Below, one piece after another: positions 34,457 through 43,667 of a stretch of DNA of 64,000 bases (its first letter is position 1; every line of letters starts with the position of its first letter). Under the pieces are notes generated by a model, which had not been told where the DNA came from, searched no databases, and saw nothing but the letters and a program-made list of their open reading frames with translations. The DNA is from Mogibacterium diversum. GTDB lineage: Bacteria; Bacillota; Clostridia; Peptostreptococcales; Anaerovoracaceae. The stretch spans positions 124,001 through 188,000 of the forward strand of contig NZ_CP027228.1 in assembly GCF_002998925.1 (NCBI RefSeq), given 5' to 3'. The position numbers were made by a program, and so were the translations under genes.

Positions 34457-35506
34457 ATGGATATTAGTGAGAGAAAACTTCAGATCCTCCAGGCAATTAT
34501 TACTGATTATGTTAAAAGTGCGGAACCTGTTGGCTCGCGGTCACTTGCTAAGAAGTATGGACTAGGCGTCAGCCCAGCTACGATTAGAAATGAAATGGCT
34601 GATTTAGAAGAGCTTGGTTACCTGACTCATCCTCACACTTCGGCAGGCCGTGTGCCTTCTGATAAGGCTTACAGACTCTATGTAAATAGTCTGATGAGTA
34701 AGCACGATCTTTCGCCAGAGGAAAAAGAGATTATTAACGAGAGAATGCAGGTGAGTGTGGCTGAGTTTAATCAGACACTTCAGCAGGCCGCAGAGCTTCT
34801 ATCTGATATTACAAAACTTGCATCCTTTGCGATGACACCATCAGCAAGCTGCGACACGTTAAAGTTCATAAGGCTACTCCCAGTAGATGAAGCCACAATC
34901 GTGTTAATGATAGTTTCGGATACAGGTAATGTTAACAATACTACGCTTAAAGTGGATGTTCCATATACACCTGAGTCTCTAGAGGTTTTGAGCAAGTCGA
35001 TGACGTATAACTATAAGGGGACTACGATAGATGAGGCCCTTAAGAAATCGATTATCGCAGATTTCAATTCTGACCTTGAGGCGATGAGTCCGCTAGCAAG
35101 CAAGATTATGCCTAACTTTATGAAGACGCTTGAGGATATGCTCAATGTCAATCTATACATGGAAGGCTTGACTAATATATTTAATATTCCTGAGTACAGT
35201 AGCATTGATAAGGCAAAGGCTTTTATCGAGCTAGTTAGCAAGAAGGATGAATTTGCGAAGGACATGCTCCAGCGTGATGATGGAATAATCGTGACTATAG
35301 GAGATGAAAATAACGATTCTTCGATGAAAGATTGCTCGCTTGTAACAGCGACATATCATGTAGATGGTAAATTGATAGGAAAGATTGGTGTAATTGGACC
35401 GACACGTATGAACTACAGCGAGGTTACTTCTATTATGGAGTATCTGACTGAGAACCTCAGTAAATCGTTCTTGCTAAGCGAGGGAAAGGAAATTAAGGAT
35501 GACTGA
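34457..35506 (+). CDS. hrcA: heat-inducible repressor HrcA
   Basis: ATG 34457 follows GGAGGGAGAGC; the ATG-like start at 34421 lies in the CIRCE. The 349-residue protein has the winged-helix start MDISERKLQILQAIITDYV and VSPATIRNEMADLEELGYL (about 42), then GAF-like and dimerisation domains. HrcA binds CIRCE and is kept active by GroEL in relatives. It is first in hrcA-grpE-dnaK-dnaJ, and its end overlaps the grpE start by eight bases. Confidence 0.97.
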   Translation: MDISERKLQILQAIITDYVKSAEPVGSRSLAKKYGLGVSPATIRNEMADLEELGYLTHPHTSAGRVPSDKAYRLYVNSLMSKHDLSPEEKEIINERMQVSVAEFNQTLQQAAELLSDITKLASFAMTPSASCDTLKFIRLLPVDEATIVLMIVSDTGNVNNTTLKVDVPYTPESLEVLSKSMTYNYKGTTIDEALKKSIIADFNSDLEAMSPLASKIMPNFMKTLEDMLNVNLYMEGLTNIFNIPEYSSIDKAKAFIELVSKKDEFAKDMLQRDDGIIVTIGDENNDSSMKDCSLVTATYHVDGKLIGKIGVIGPTRMNYSEVTSIMEYLTENLSKSFLLSEGKEIKDD

Positions 35507-36125
35507 AGAGAAAAAGATTAATGGCGATCAAGCTGAAGCTCAGACGAAAGCGACAGAAGAGCTTAAGACTGAAACTTCAGATTCAATAGATAACAATATG
35601 GAAAATGAAACAACATCAAAAGAAGATGAGCAGCCTGAATCCTCAGAAAGTTCCGAGGATAATGCTTCGGAGGTCGCTACAGAAGATAATAGCAAGAAAG
35701 CGGAAGCTGAAGAGAATGGCGATGCAAAATACCTCAGACTGATGGCAGAGTTTCAGAACTATAAGAAGCGAGTTGCAAAGGAGAAGTCCGATATACATTC
35801 TTATGCAAATGAAAAGATTGTAACTGAACTACTCGAGATACTTGATAATTTCGAGAGAGCGCTCGCGACTGATAATTCCACAGATGTAGAAGGTTATGCG
35901 CAGGGCATGAAACTTATCTTTGATCAATTGCTCGGAGTGCTCACGAAGTCTGGACTTGTGGAAGTGAAGGCTCTTGGTGAAGAGTTTGATCCTAACATGC
36001 ATAACGCAGTTATGACAGCAGATAGTGAAGAGTACGACAGCAATAAGGTTTGTAGCGTGCTCCAGAAGGGATATACCCTTAACGGAAAGGTCATTAGACC
36101 TTCGATGGTTACTGTCGCAAAGTAG
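35499..36125 (+). CDS. grpE: nucleotide exchange factor GrpE
   Basis: GrpE releases ADP from DnaK. The 208-residue product has a long acidic, low-complexity N-terminus (about residues 1-70, rich in E, T and S), then the coiled-coil dimer helix (YLRLMAEFQNYKKRVAKEKS, about 77) and the C-terminal beta domain with GYTLNGKVIRPSMVTVAK at the end. ATG 35499 lies inside the end of hrcA after AAGG. The acidic tail is longer than in many homologs. Confidence 0.95.
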   Translation: MTEEKKINGDQAEAQTKATEELKTETSDSIDNNMENETTSKEDEQPESSESSEDNASEVATEDNSKKAEAEENGDAKYLRLMAEFQNYKKRVAKEKSDIHSYANEKIVTELLEILDNFERALATDNSTDVEGYAQGMKLIFDQLLGVLTKSGLVEVKALGEEFDPNMHNAVMTADSEEYDSNKVCSVLQKGYTLNGKVIRPSMVTVAK

Positions 36126-36196
36126 TGCGGTAGCACAAAAGGCGAGTACATAAAATTAGTAAATTAAGATTTCTTATATGAAAGGAAGTAAATAAA

Positions 36197-38050
36197 ATGA
36201 GCAAGATTATTGGAATTGATTTAGGAACAACAAATAGCTGTGTAGCCGTTCTAGAGGGCGGAGAACCAGTGGTAATCGCAAATGCAGAGGGTGCAAGGAC
36301 GACTCCATCTGTAGTTGCATTCACCAAGAACGGTGAGAGACTAGTAGGAGAGACTGCTAAGAGACAGGCTATAACTAACCCAGATAGAACAATCGCTTCT
36401 ATCAAGAGACACATGGGCGAGAACTACACTGTAGAGATCGATGGCAAGAGCTACACTCCACAAGATATCTCAGCTATGATATTAGGAAAGCTTAAGGCAG
36501 ATGCTGAAGCTTACCTCGGAGAGAAGGTTTCAGAGGCTGTAATCACAGTTCCTGCATACTTCTCCGATGCACAGAAGCAGGCTACAAAGGATGCTGGTAA
36601 GATTGCAGGACTCGATGTAAAGAGAATCATCAATGAGCCAACAGCTGCATCGCTAGCTTACGGACTAGACAAGGCTGACGGATCACAGAAAATCCTCGTA
36701 TACGACCTAGGTGGCGGTACATTCGATGTATCTGTACTTGAACTAGGAGACGGAGTATTTGAGGTACTAGCTACAAACGGAGATACACATCTCGGCGGAG
36801 ATGACTTCGATAACGCAGTTCTAAACTTCCTAGCTGACTCCTTCATGGCAGAGCACGGAATAGATCTTAGAAAAGACAACATGGCTCTACAGAGACTAAA
36901 GGAAGCTGCAGAGAAGGCTAAGAAAGAGCTATCAAGTGCTCAGACAACTAAGATTAATCTGCCATTCATCACAGTTTCTGAAGCTGGCCCACTTCACATG
37001 GATATGGATCTTACAAGAGCTAGATTTGATCAGCTCACTAGCGATTTAGTGGATAGAAGTATTGAGCCTATGAAGAAGGCTATGGCAGATGCTGGAGTAA
37101 CTAACGCTGACATCTCTAAGGTAATCCTCGTTGGTGGTTCAACTCGTATTCCAGCAGTTCAGGCAGCAGTTCAGAAGGTAACCGGTAAAGAACCATTTAA
37201 GGGAATCAACCCTGACGAGTGCGTTGCAGTAGGTGCTTCAATTCAGGCTGGTGTACTTACAGGAGAGGTAAATGACGTGCTTCTGCTCGACGTTACTCCA
37301 CTATCACTTTCAATTGAGACACTAGGTGGTGTAGCAACTAAGCTAATCGAGAGAAATACTACTATTCCAACTAAGAAGAGTCAGATTTTCTCGACAGCAG
37401 CAGACAATCAGACAGCGGTAGATGTTCACGTAATGCAGGGCGAAAGAGAGATGGCTGCCGACAATATCACACTGGGCAGATTCCAGCTCACAGGTATCGC
37501 TCCAGCTCCTCGTGGAATTCCGCAGATTGAGGTTACATTTGACATCGATGCCAACGGTATCGTAAATGTAAGTGCTAAGGACCTAGGAACTGGAAAAGAG
37601 CAGCAGATCACGATCACGTCTTCAACTAAGCTTTCTGAGGATGAGATTAACGCTAAGATCAAGGAAGCTGAGCAGTATGCTGAAGAGGATAAGAAGAAGA
37701 AGGAAGAAGTCGAGGTTAAGAACCAGGCTGAAGGAATGCTCTTCGAAACCGAAAAGCAGATGAATGAACTCGGTGACAAGGTTACAGCTGATGAGAAGTC
37801 TAAGGTTGATGCTGCAAGGGAAGACCTTAAGAAGGCTGTAGAAGCTAACGATGTTGAAGATATCAAGGCTAAGATTGAGGCTCTAACACAGGCATTCTAT
37901 CCAATTTCATCGAGAATCTATCAGGAAGCTCAGCAGGCTCAGGCAAGTGCTGCAGGATCTGGTGAGCAGGCACAGGACAGCGCACAGAGTGCAGGTCCAA
38001 ATGGCAACACTGTAGATGCTGACTATGAAGTGGTAGACGAAGACAAATAA
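36197..38050 (+). CDS. dnaK: molecular chaperone DnaK (Hsp70)
   Basis: The 617-residue chaperone has the ATPase start [36 protein letters not shown] (about 170) and [13 protein letters not shown] (about 310). The linker [15 protein letters not shown] (about 360), substrate domain and helical lid follow, ending in the acidic [11 protein letters not shown] tail. AAAGGAAG precedes the ATG. Codon choice is conserved and highly biased, consistent with strong expression. A hairpin separates it from dnaJ. Confidence 0.98.
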   Translation: MSKIIGIDLGTTNSCVAVLEGGEPVVIANAEGARTTPSVVAFTKNGERLVGETAKRQAITNPDRTIASIKRHMGENYTVEIDGKSYTPQDISAMILGKLKADAEAYLGEKVSEAVITVPAYFSDAQKQATKDAGKIAGLDVKRIINEPTAASLAYGLDKADGSQKILVYDLGGGTFDVSVLELGDGVFEVLATNGDTHLGGDDFDNAVLNFLADSFMAEHGIDLRKDNMALQRLKEAAEKAKKELSSAQTTKINLPFITVSEAGPLHMDMDLTRARFDQLTSDLVDRSIEPMKKAMADAGVTNADISKVILVGGSTRIPAVQAAVQKVTGKEPFKGINPDECVAVGASIQAGVLTGEVNDVLLLDVTPLSLSIETLGGVATKLIERNTTIPTKKSQIFSTAADNQTAVDVHVMQGEREMAADNITLGRFQLTGIAPAPRGIPQIEVTFDIDANGIVNVSAKDLGTGKEQQITITSSTKLSEDEINAKIKEAEQYAEEDKKKKEEVEVKNQAEGMLFETEKQMNELGDKVTADEKSKVDAAREDLKKAVEANDVEDIKAKIEALTQAFYPISSRIYQEAQQAQASAAGSGEQAQDSAQSAGPNGNTVDADYEVVDEDK

Positions 38051-38071
38051 GTCTAAATACAGCAGGTGATT

Positions 38072-38096
38072 ACTGCCGGCACCTAGTGCCGGCAGT
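38072..38096 (+). other. perfect intergenic hairpin between dnaK and dnaJ
   Basis: ACTGCCGGCAC and GTGCCGGCAGT form an 11-bp perfect stem with a CTA loop. No T-run follows, so it is not a classical terminator. A role in mRNA processing or in setting the dnaK:dnaJ ratio is plausible. Confidence 0.75.
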
Positions 38097-38134
38097 TCAC
38101 TGATTTAATAAATTTATCGTTGGAAGGAAATAAT

Positions 38135-39277
38135 ATGGCAGAAAAAAGAGATTATTATGAGGTGCTGGGCATCCAGAAAGGCGCTTCCGAAGACGAAATC
38201 AAGAAAGCATATCGTAAGATGGCGATGAAATATCATCCTGATAAGAATCCAGGAGATAAGGAAGCTGAAGAAAAATTCAAGGAAGCCAATGAAGCATACG
38301 CTGTATTGTCGGATCCTGATAAAAAGAATAAGTATGATAGATTTGGACACGCAGGAGTAGATCCAAATGCAGGTTTTGGTGGTGGAGCAGGAGCAGGAGC
38401 AGGCTTTGGTGGCTTCGGTGGCTTTGAAGATATATTTGATATGTTCGGCGGTGGCTTTGGTGGCTTCGGCGGACGCAGTGCTAGGAGGAATGGTCCTCGC
38501 AAGGGAAATGACCTACAGAAGTCGATTACAATCGAGTTTACAGAAGCGATATTTGGCTGCAGAAAAGAAATCAAGCTAACAAAAGAAGTTAAATGTAAAA
38601 CTTGTAATGGTGAAGGAACAGCCCCAGGAACACATAAGCATACTTGTGAGAAGTGCGGTGGAACTGGTCAGGTGTCTAGTGTATCGCAGACTCCTTTTGG
38701 TACTTTCCAAAATGTGACTACTTGTAATGCATGCGGTGGAACTGGTCAGGTAATAGATAAACCTTGCCCTGATTGCCACGGCAAAGGTTCAGTTAGAAAG
38801 ACTGTTACACTTAAAATTGATATTCCGGCAGGAGTTGATAGCGACAGCATCATTCCAATTCGTGGAGAGGGCGAGCCTGGTGTAAATGGAGGTCCGTCCG
38901 GAGATCTGTATATTGTTATCAACGTAAAGCCACACAAGATTTACAAGAGACGTGGTGATGACCTATATCTGACGATGCCTATTTCATATGATCAGGCAGT
39001 TCTCGGTGACAAGGTTAAAGTTCCGGGTTTCAACGAGACATATTCGTACACACTGGCTCCAGGAACTCAGACGGGTTCAAACTTTAGGCTGAAGGGCAAG
39101 GGTGTTAAGAACCCTAGAACTGGTAGATATGGCGACCTCTATGTAAAGGTTAATATCGAGGTTCCTACTAAACTCAGCTCGAAGGAGAAGAAGGCTATTA
39201 AGAATATGGCTGAGGAGTTCTCCGAGGACTCATATCCACGCAAGAAAGAGTTTAATAACCTCAAGTTTGATAAATAA
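38135..39277 (+). CDS. dnaJ: co-chaperone DnaJ
   Basis: ATG 38135 follows TGGAAGGAAA. The 380-residue protein has the J domain with HPD (YHPDKNPGD, about residue 32), a glycine/phenylalanine-rich linker (about 75-120), four CxxCxGxG zinc motifs ([32 protein letters not shown]; about 150-215) and the C-terminal substrate domain. All parts are intact. It stimulates DnaK ATPase and delivers substrates. Confidence 0.98.
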   Translation: MAEKRDYYEVLGIQKGASEDEIKKAYRKMAMKYHPDKNPGDKEAEEKFKEANEAYAVLSDPDKKNKYDRFGHAGVDPNAGFGGGAGAGAGFGGFGGFEDIFDMFGGGFGGFGGRSARRNGPRKGNDLQKSITIEFTEAIFGCRKEIKLTKEVKCKTCNGEGTAPGTHKHTCEKCGGTGQVSSVSQTPFGTFQNVTTCNACGGTGQVIDKPCPDCHGKGSVRKTVTLKIDIPAGVDSDSIIPIRGEGEPGVNGGPSGDLYIVINVKPHKIYKRRGDDLYLTMPISYDQAVLGDKVKVPGFNETYSYTLAPGTQTGSNFRLKGKGVKNPRTGRYGDLYVKVNIEVPTKLSSKEKKAIKNMAEEFSEDSYPRKKEFNNLKFDK

Positions 39278-39281
39278 GAAC

Positions 39282-39320
39282 AAAGAGCGAAGACTTAAAA
39301 ACTGGTTTTCGCTCTTTTGT
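39282..39320 (+). terminator. terminator of the heat-shock operon
   Basis: AAAGAGCGAA pairs with TTCGCTCTTT over 10 bp and continues into TTGTTTG. Confidence 0.85.
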
Positions 39321-39457
39321 TTGTAATAAATTTACTAAAAAAATTGAAAATTACGAACTAAATAATAGAAAAATTATGACAAGATAAGGCATAAAAAACA
39401 ATGGGGGATGTATGAAGGTAAACGATTTAAATACTCTACTTGATGAACCATGTGTTA

Positions 39458-39486
39458 TTGACAGTATCTTTTCCCTCTGATACAAT
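39458..39486 (+). promoter_or_regulatory. strong promoter of the SemiSWEET gene
   Basis: TTGACA (39458-39463), 17 bases and TACAAT (39481-39486) are close to ideal; the AGGAGGTG ribosome site lies about 10 bases before ATG 39507. Confidence 0.85.
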
Positions 39487-39506
39487 AAAAATTTAGGAGG
39501 TGTTAT

Positions 39507-39767
39507 ATGTCTAAACAAAAAATTAATCGCTTTGTCGGATCTATTGGAGCTTTTATTGGAATCCTTGTCTTTGTTGCATATATTCCACAAATTATCGCTA
39601 ACTTACAAGGAGAAAAAGCTCAACCATTCCAACCACTATTCGCAGCAGCTTTTTGTTTAATTTGGGTAATCTATGGTTGGACAAAAGAACCTAAAAAAGA
39701 CTGGATCCTCATCATTCCCAATGCAACTGGAGTGATATTAGGAGGTTTAACTTTTATTACTTCTTTA
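39507..39767 (+). CDS. SemiSWEET family sugar transporter
   Basis: The stop codon is at 39768-39770. The 87-residue product has three membrane helices (about 9-28, 38-56, 66-85) and the PQ-loop-type first helix ending YIPQIIANLQGEKAQPFQP. SemiSWEETs work as dimers to let sugars diffuse across the membrane. The gene is monocistronic with its own strong promoter and terminator and is visibly more AT-rich than its neighbours, which suggests recent acquisition. Confidence 0.88.
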
Positions 39768-39784
39768 TAAAAATTATATAAACA

Positions 39785-39819
39785 AAACAGCAACTTCATA
39801 AATAAGTTGCTGTTTTTTT
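39785..39819. terminator. bidirectional terminator after SemiSWEET
   Basis: AAACAGCAACTT pairs perfectly (12 bp) with AAGTTGCTGTTT, followed by a T-run. The glutaredoxin-like gene converges from the other side. Confidence 0.9.
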
Positions 39820-39858
39820 CTGCTACTAAAATTAGTTGAATATAGCATAAATCCGTTA

Positions 39859-40137
39859 TTACCGCAGTGCCTCATCCAGCACATCCTTGATGTGACCTCT
39901 GCACTCCTCGTAGCTTTCAAATAGATGAGCCTCATATTTCTTCTCACCATCGATGAACATCGAAGGTGTAGCATAGTAATCGTAGTTTGCGATGATCTCA
40001 GGATGTTCATTCTCCTCAATCCATTCAACCTCGACTTTGCCGTACTCTGGATTCTCCTCGATGAGATCAGCGAGAGCCTTTTTTCCCTGCACGCAGTATG
40101 GGCAGCCTGCGTATTCAAATGCTGTAATCTTTTTCAT
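39859..40137 (-). CDS. glutaredoxin/thioredoxin-like protein
   Basis: The 92-residue product begins MKKITAFEYAGCPYCVQGKK with a CPYC redox motif (C12, C15) and continues with a cis-proline region (YYATPSMFIDGEKK, about 55-68), the thioredoxin fold. It probably reduces disulfides in the cytoplasm, reduced by TrxB or glutathione-independent partners. AAAGGGAAAAG precedes the ATG. It lies downstream of exoA on the same strand but with a 150-base gap. Confidence 0.88.
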   Translation of the reverse strand: MKKITAFEYAGCPYCVQGKKALADLIEENPEYGKVEVEWIEENEHPEIIANYDYYATPSMFIDGEKKYEAHLFESYEECRGHIKDVLDEALR

Positions 40138-40290
40138 AACTTTTCCCTTTCTACTTATACATAAATATTAGTGTTAGTTTTAATTAAATAGCTTGATTTT
40201 CAAGTATTTTTATCATAAGTATATTTTTAGTATCTAAATTATCATTGTGCAATCGTTCATGTGGGAGCACATATATTGTGGTCACCAATG

Positions 40291-41040
40291 CTATTCAAGT
40301 ACCAATGAGACAGGGCAGTGGTCACTGCCGTACACATCAGTTAATATAGAAGCCTCTTTGATTTTAGGTTCTAGTCGATTAGACACGATAAAGTAGTCTA
40401 TGCGCCAACCAGCGTTGTTGGCACGAGCGTTGAAGCGGTATGACCACCATGAGTATACCCCTGTAGTTTCAGGTTGTAGATATCTGAATGTATCAGTAAA
40501 TCCGGATGCGAGGAGCTCTGTCATCTTGCCACGTTCCTCATCGGAGAACCCAGCACTTCCGCGATTACTCTTCGGGTTCTTGAGGTCGATTTCCTGATGT
40601 GCAACGTTGAGGTCACCGCAGTATACGACAGGTTTCACTTTGTCTAGCTCAGTCATATAAGCTCGCAGGTCGTCCTCGTATTCCATCCTGTAGTCAATTC
40701 TCTTAAGCTCGTTCTGAGCGTTTGGCACGTATGCGCATATTAGGTAAAAATCATCGTATTCAAGCGTGATTACACGACCTTCGTCATTGTGCTTTCCATC
40801 GATTCCGTATGTGACACTTAGCGGCTCTTCTTTTGCAAAAATCGCAGTTCCTGAGTAACCCTTTTTCTCCGCATAGCTGTAATATTCGTAATAACCCTCT
40901 GGGTGGAAGTCAGCTTGACCTTCCTGCATCTTGGTTTCTTGAAGACAGAAAAAGTCAGCATCGAGTTCATTAAAAATCTCTTCGAACCCTTTCTTTAGAA
41001 CAGCTCTGAAACCGTTTACGTTCCATGATATAAATTTCAT
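40291..41040 (-). CDS. exoA: exodeoxyribonuclease III / AP endonuclease
   Basis: This base-excision-repair enzyme cuts abasic sites. MKFISWNVNGFR at 41040 is the family start; the ATG at 41076 adds twelve residues without support. Catalytic motifs are all present: CLQETKMQ (about residue 33), YCGDLNVAHQEIDLKNP (about 146) and YGSDHCPV at the end. Length 249 is typical. It follows the lysozyme gene by about 80 bases with no terminator between, so it may belong to the dinB transcript. Confidence 0.95.
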   Translation of the reverse strand: MKFISWNVNGFRAVLKKGFEEIFNELDADFFCLQETKMQEGQADFHPEGYYEYYSYAEKKGYSGTAIFAKEEPLSVTYGIDGKHNDEGRVITLEYDDFYLICAYVPNAQNELKRIDYRMEYEDDLRAYMTELDKVKPVVYCGDLNVAHQEIDLKNPKSNRGSAGFSDEERGKMTELLASGFTDTFRYLQPETTGVYSWWSYRFNARANNAGWRIDYFIVSNRLEPKIKEASILTDVYGSDHCPVSLVLE

Positions 41041-41121
41041 TTTATAATCTTCCTTTGTCTTAATTGGCAATTTCATTATCTCACAAGGTTCTGCAATATT
41101 GGCATATCAATTTCTGCATCA

Positions 41122-42309
41122 TCATAATAGCTTCTTGATTTTGAAGCTCGTCATGACAGAATCCTTGTATTTTCCTATCCCTGTAACTATAGCATATCCT
41201 GTGCCAGGAGATGTGTTCTTAATGTATGCAACTCTATAATCTTTATCTTCGCTAAGCTCCTTGCCGCGGTCGTAAACCACGATACCAGGCTTAACAGCAA
41301 ATCCGAGATACCTTGAGCTGTGGCTTTTAAGCTGCACATTGCATCTTTCAATCGACCTCTTACCAATTGCGCTAGATCTTTGAGACCGATATGTATCCTT
41401 TGGATTTAGATACATGAAGTTGAGATCAACGTTCTTGCTTATACCTGGAACAGTAGCTTTATCGGTGCTCTGCCACATCATATATTTACCTTTGTATGTG
41501 GCCTGCGTATGATATTGAGCAAGCCAAATGTTTGTGCTTTTAGATAGCTCGTACCCGCTCGCATAGTGCATTAGAAAATCATAGTTTCCGTAGACCATTG
41601 TTTCGTAGCCACGCCCCCAGCCTCTCTTTGCAAATGCTAAAGCGTTTTTATTAATTCCCGAAGTTCCGAGGGAACCAGAATTTATCGCTCTAGCCAGCCT
41701 ACCACCGTTATATAGCTCGTAGTCCATTACTATCGGTAGGTCGATGCGGTATTTGTCTGCCAGGTTAGCTAGATAATCAGCTTCGGCTGCTGCTTCTTCA
41801 GTCGTTGTAGCTTGTGAGTATATGTACACTCCGACCATTAGACCTGCATCAGATGCGCCTTTAATGTTCTTTTCGAACTTAGTATCCTTATGGAGATTCC
41901 CCTTTGAAGCATCCCTGAAGCCAGCGCGTATATATACGAAATCGACACCGGACTTCTTAACTTTATGCCAATCGATATTATCTCCCTGTGCATATGAAAC
42001 ATCAATCCCCGTGGATATCACGTATCCTTTAAACCTAGCATCATGCGTAAAATTGCCGTACTCAAAAGGGATACTGCGCATAGAGTGGAGAATGATCACA
42101 ATCAAAATCGCCAATAGTCCGATAATAGAAAATGCCACCTTGAACTTGTTCTTCTTTATCTTGCGTATAGACTTGCGCTTAAATGAGTTCCATTTTCGTT
42201 TCCAATATTTCTTAATCCTTGAGCGAAGGCCATCTCGTTTTCTCGTAGATTTTCTGCGCCTTCGTCTTGATGAATTGTTTTGTCCTTGTCTCATTCTAAT
42301 CCTCGTCAA
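41122..42309 (-). CDS. membrane-anchored GH25 lysozyme-like protein
   Basis: The 395-residue product begins with about 60 very basic residues, then one membrane helix (VAFSIIGLLAILIVIILHS, about 59-77) and an outside GH25 domain (about 92-300): ISTGIDVSYAQGDNIDWHKV, FVYIRAGFRD, VMDYELYNG with the catalytic Asp/Glu, and WLAQYH. A C-terminal strand-rich domain (about 320-395) follows. GH25 enzymes cleave the glycan strands of peptidoglycan. Its start overlaps the end of dinB by 14 bases, an odd partnership of a muramidase with a damage-response polymerase. Confidence 0.9.
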   Translation of the reverse strand: MTRIRMRQGQNNSSRRRRRKSTRKRDGLRSRIKKYWKRKWNSFKRKSIRKIKKNKFKVAFSIIGLLAILIVIILHSMRSIPFEYGNFTHDARFKGYVISTGIDVSYAQGDNIDWHKVKKSGVDFVYIRAGFRDASKGNLHKDTKFEKNIKGASDAGLMVGVYIYSQATTTEEAAAEADYLANLADKYRIDLPIVMDYELYNGGRLARAINSGSLGTSGINKNALAFAKRGWGRGYETMVYGNYDFLMHYASGYELSKSTNIWLAQYHTQATYKGKYMMWQSTDKATVPGISKNVDLNFMYLNPKDTYRSQRSSAIGKRSIERCNVQLKSHSSRYLGFAVKPGIVVYDRGKELSEDKDYRVAYIKNTSPGTGYAIVTGIGKYKDSVMTSFKIKKLL

Positions 42310-43522
42310 TCCCGATATCGTTTCCGATTACGTGAGCAAACTTTATCGATGATTTTCCAAATTTATCCCTTATCTCATCCATCGCTTTAGCTATATTTTC
42401 ATCTTTTTCGCTTCTCTGTTTCTCGTCTGTTGTAGCGCCCATCGTAAATATGGTGAGCTGACCATCGTCCGGTGAATCTGTCAGGTCTATTGCTGTTACA
42501 GTAAGAAGTCTTATTGGCTTATTCGTAAAATTTAGATCGCTAATTAACTCTACTGCAGCATTTCTAAATGCTGCAGGGCTACTGATTGGGCTCGGTAATC
42601 GCTTTTGTTTCGAAAACCTTTTAAATTCAGGCGTAGTGATCTCTATTTTAACACCACGTGCCCATTTATCATGCCTTCTTAAGCGAGTGCTGACTTTGTC
42701 TGTTAATTCTGTCAAGGCAATCCCTACGTCGTCGGCACCCATTAGATTGCGCCTAAATGTCATGCCGTGTCCAACTGACTTGATGTCCTCGCGATTGTCG
42801 TATGCTCTAACGGGATTATCGTCTAGGCCATTTGCATACTTATAGAGATTTACGCCATGGACTCCAAAGGTCCTGGAAAGCAGCAACTGGTCTGCATGAG
42901 CTAAGTCTCCAATCGTGTGAATTCCAAGGCTGCTTAGCTTAGTAGCGGTCGATCTGCCTACAAAGAACATTTCAGAAACAGCCATCGGCCATAATAATTC
43001 TTTAAAATTACTTCTTGAAATAACTGTAGTTGCGTTAGGTTTCTTGTAATCGCTTCCCATCTTTGCAAATATCTTATTGAACGATACACCTGCAGATAGT
43101 GTGAGACCAAGTTCGCGGTACACACGCTCTCTTATATTGTCAGCTATGATTTTCGCATCACCGAGCAGCATTTCGCTAGCGGTCACATCTAGCCATGATT
43201 CATCAACGCTGAATGGTTCCACAAGATCTGTATACTCCAAATATATCGAGTTAAGCATATGACTATACTCGCGATATTTGTCGTGATGGGGAGGTATTGT
43301 TACAAGTTCTGGACATTTTCTCTTTGCAGACTGAATAGTCTCGGCTGTTACAACACCGAACTTTTTTGCAAGTTCGTTCTTGGCTAAAATTATTCCATGC
43401 CTGCTATCGGGATCTCCTGCGACTGCAACGGGTTTATCCTTTATATCGGGGCGTGACAAAAGCTCGACAGAAGCATAGAAGCTATTCATATCACAATGTA
43501 GTATTCGTCTATCGGAGTTCAT
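42296..43522 (-). CDS. dinB: DNA polymerase IV, Y family
   Basis: This translesion polymerase has HCDMNSFYASVELL (catalytic Asp near residue 10), VDESWLDVT (about 105, the DE pair), a helix-hairpin-helix stretch (LSSLGIHTIGDLAHA, about 193) and a little-finger domain (about 235-350). The 408 residues also include a C-terminal extension. A LexA box overlaps its -35 region, and a TATAAT (43555-43560 on the minus strand) fits as the -10, so it should be SOS-inducible. The downstream lysozyme gene overlaps its end. Confidence 0.95.
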   Translation of the reverse strand: MNSDRRILHCDMNSFYASVELLSRPDIKDKPVAVAGDPDSRHGIILAKNELAKKFGVVTAETIQSAKRKCPELVTIPPHHDKYREYSHMLNSIYLEYTDLVEPFSVDESWLDVTASEMLLGDAKIIADNIRERVYRELGLTLSAGVSFNKIFAKMGSDYKKPNATTVISRSNFKELLWPMAVSEMFFVGRSTATKLSSLGIHTIGDLAHADQLLLSRTFGVHGVNLYKYANGLDDNPVRAYDNREDIKSVGHGMTFRRNLMGADDVGIALTELTDKVSTRLRRHDKWARGVKIEITTPEFKRFSKQKRLPSPISSPAAFRNAAVELISDLNFTNKPIRLLTVTAIDLTDSPDDGQLTIFTMGATTDEKQRSEKDENIAKAMDEIRDKFGKSSIKFAHVIGNDIGIDED

Positions 43523-43578
43523 GCTGCAGTCCTTTCATAAGTTGGTTCTGTACTATTATAAACGATTTTGGAAGTTTG

Positions 43579-43592
43579 CGAACGGGTGTTTT
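43579..43592. promoter_or_regulatory. LexA (SOS) box upstream of dinB
   Basis: CGAACGGGTGTTTT matches the Bacillus-type consensus CGAACRNRYGTTYG at 13 of 14 positions. On the minus strand it covers the -35 (TTCGCA) that lies 16 bases from TATAAT, a classical repressor position. Confidence 0.8.
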
Positions 43593-43604
43593 TAAATATA
43601 AGAA

Positions 43605-43640
43605 AGGCGAGCTCAAAGGAGCTCGCCTAATATTTTTATT
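43605..43640. terminator. terminator after the purine permease gene
   Basis: AGGCGAGCTC/GAGCTCGCCT is a perfect 10-bp stem with a four-base loop (43605-43628) and T-rich flanks on both sides. Confidence 0.8.
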
Positions 43641-43667
43641 CAATATGCTGCTTATAATAAAGTCAAC

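Noticed and set aside
37426..37866. 146-codon minus-strand frame inside dnaK
   Set aside because: Shadow of a strongly coding gene; serine-rich low-complexity product with no ribosome site.
39412..39480. 22-codon frame with a GGGGGAT ribosome-like site before the SemiSWEET gene
   Set aside because: Its end overlaps the -35 and spacer of a near-perfect promoter, and the peptide shows no feature; it is more likely a remnant or chance.
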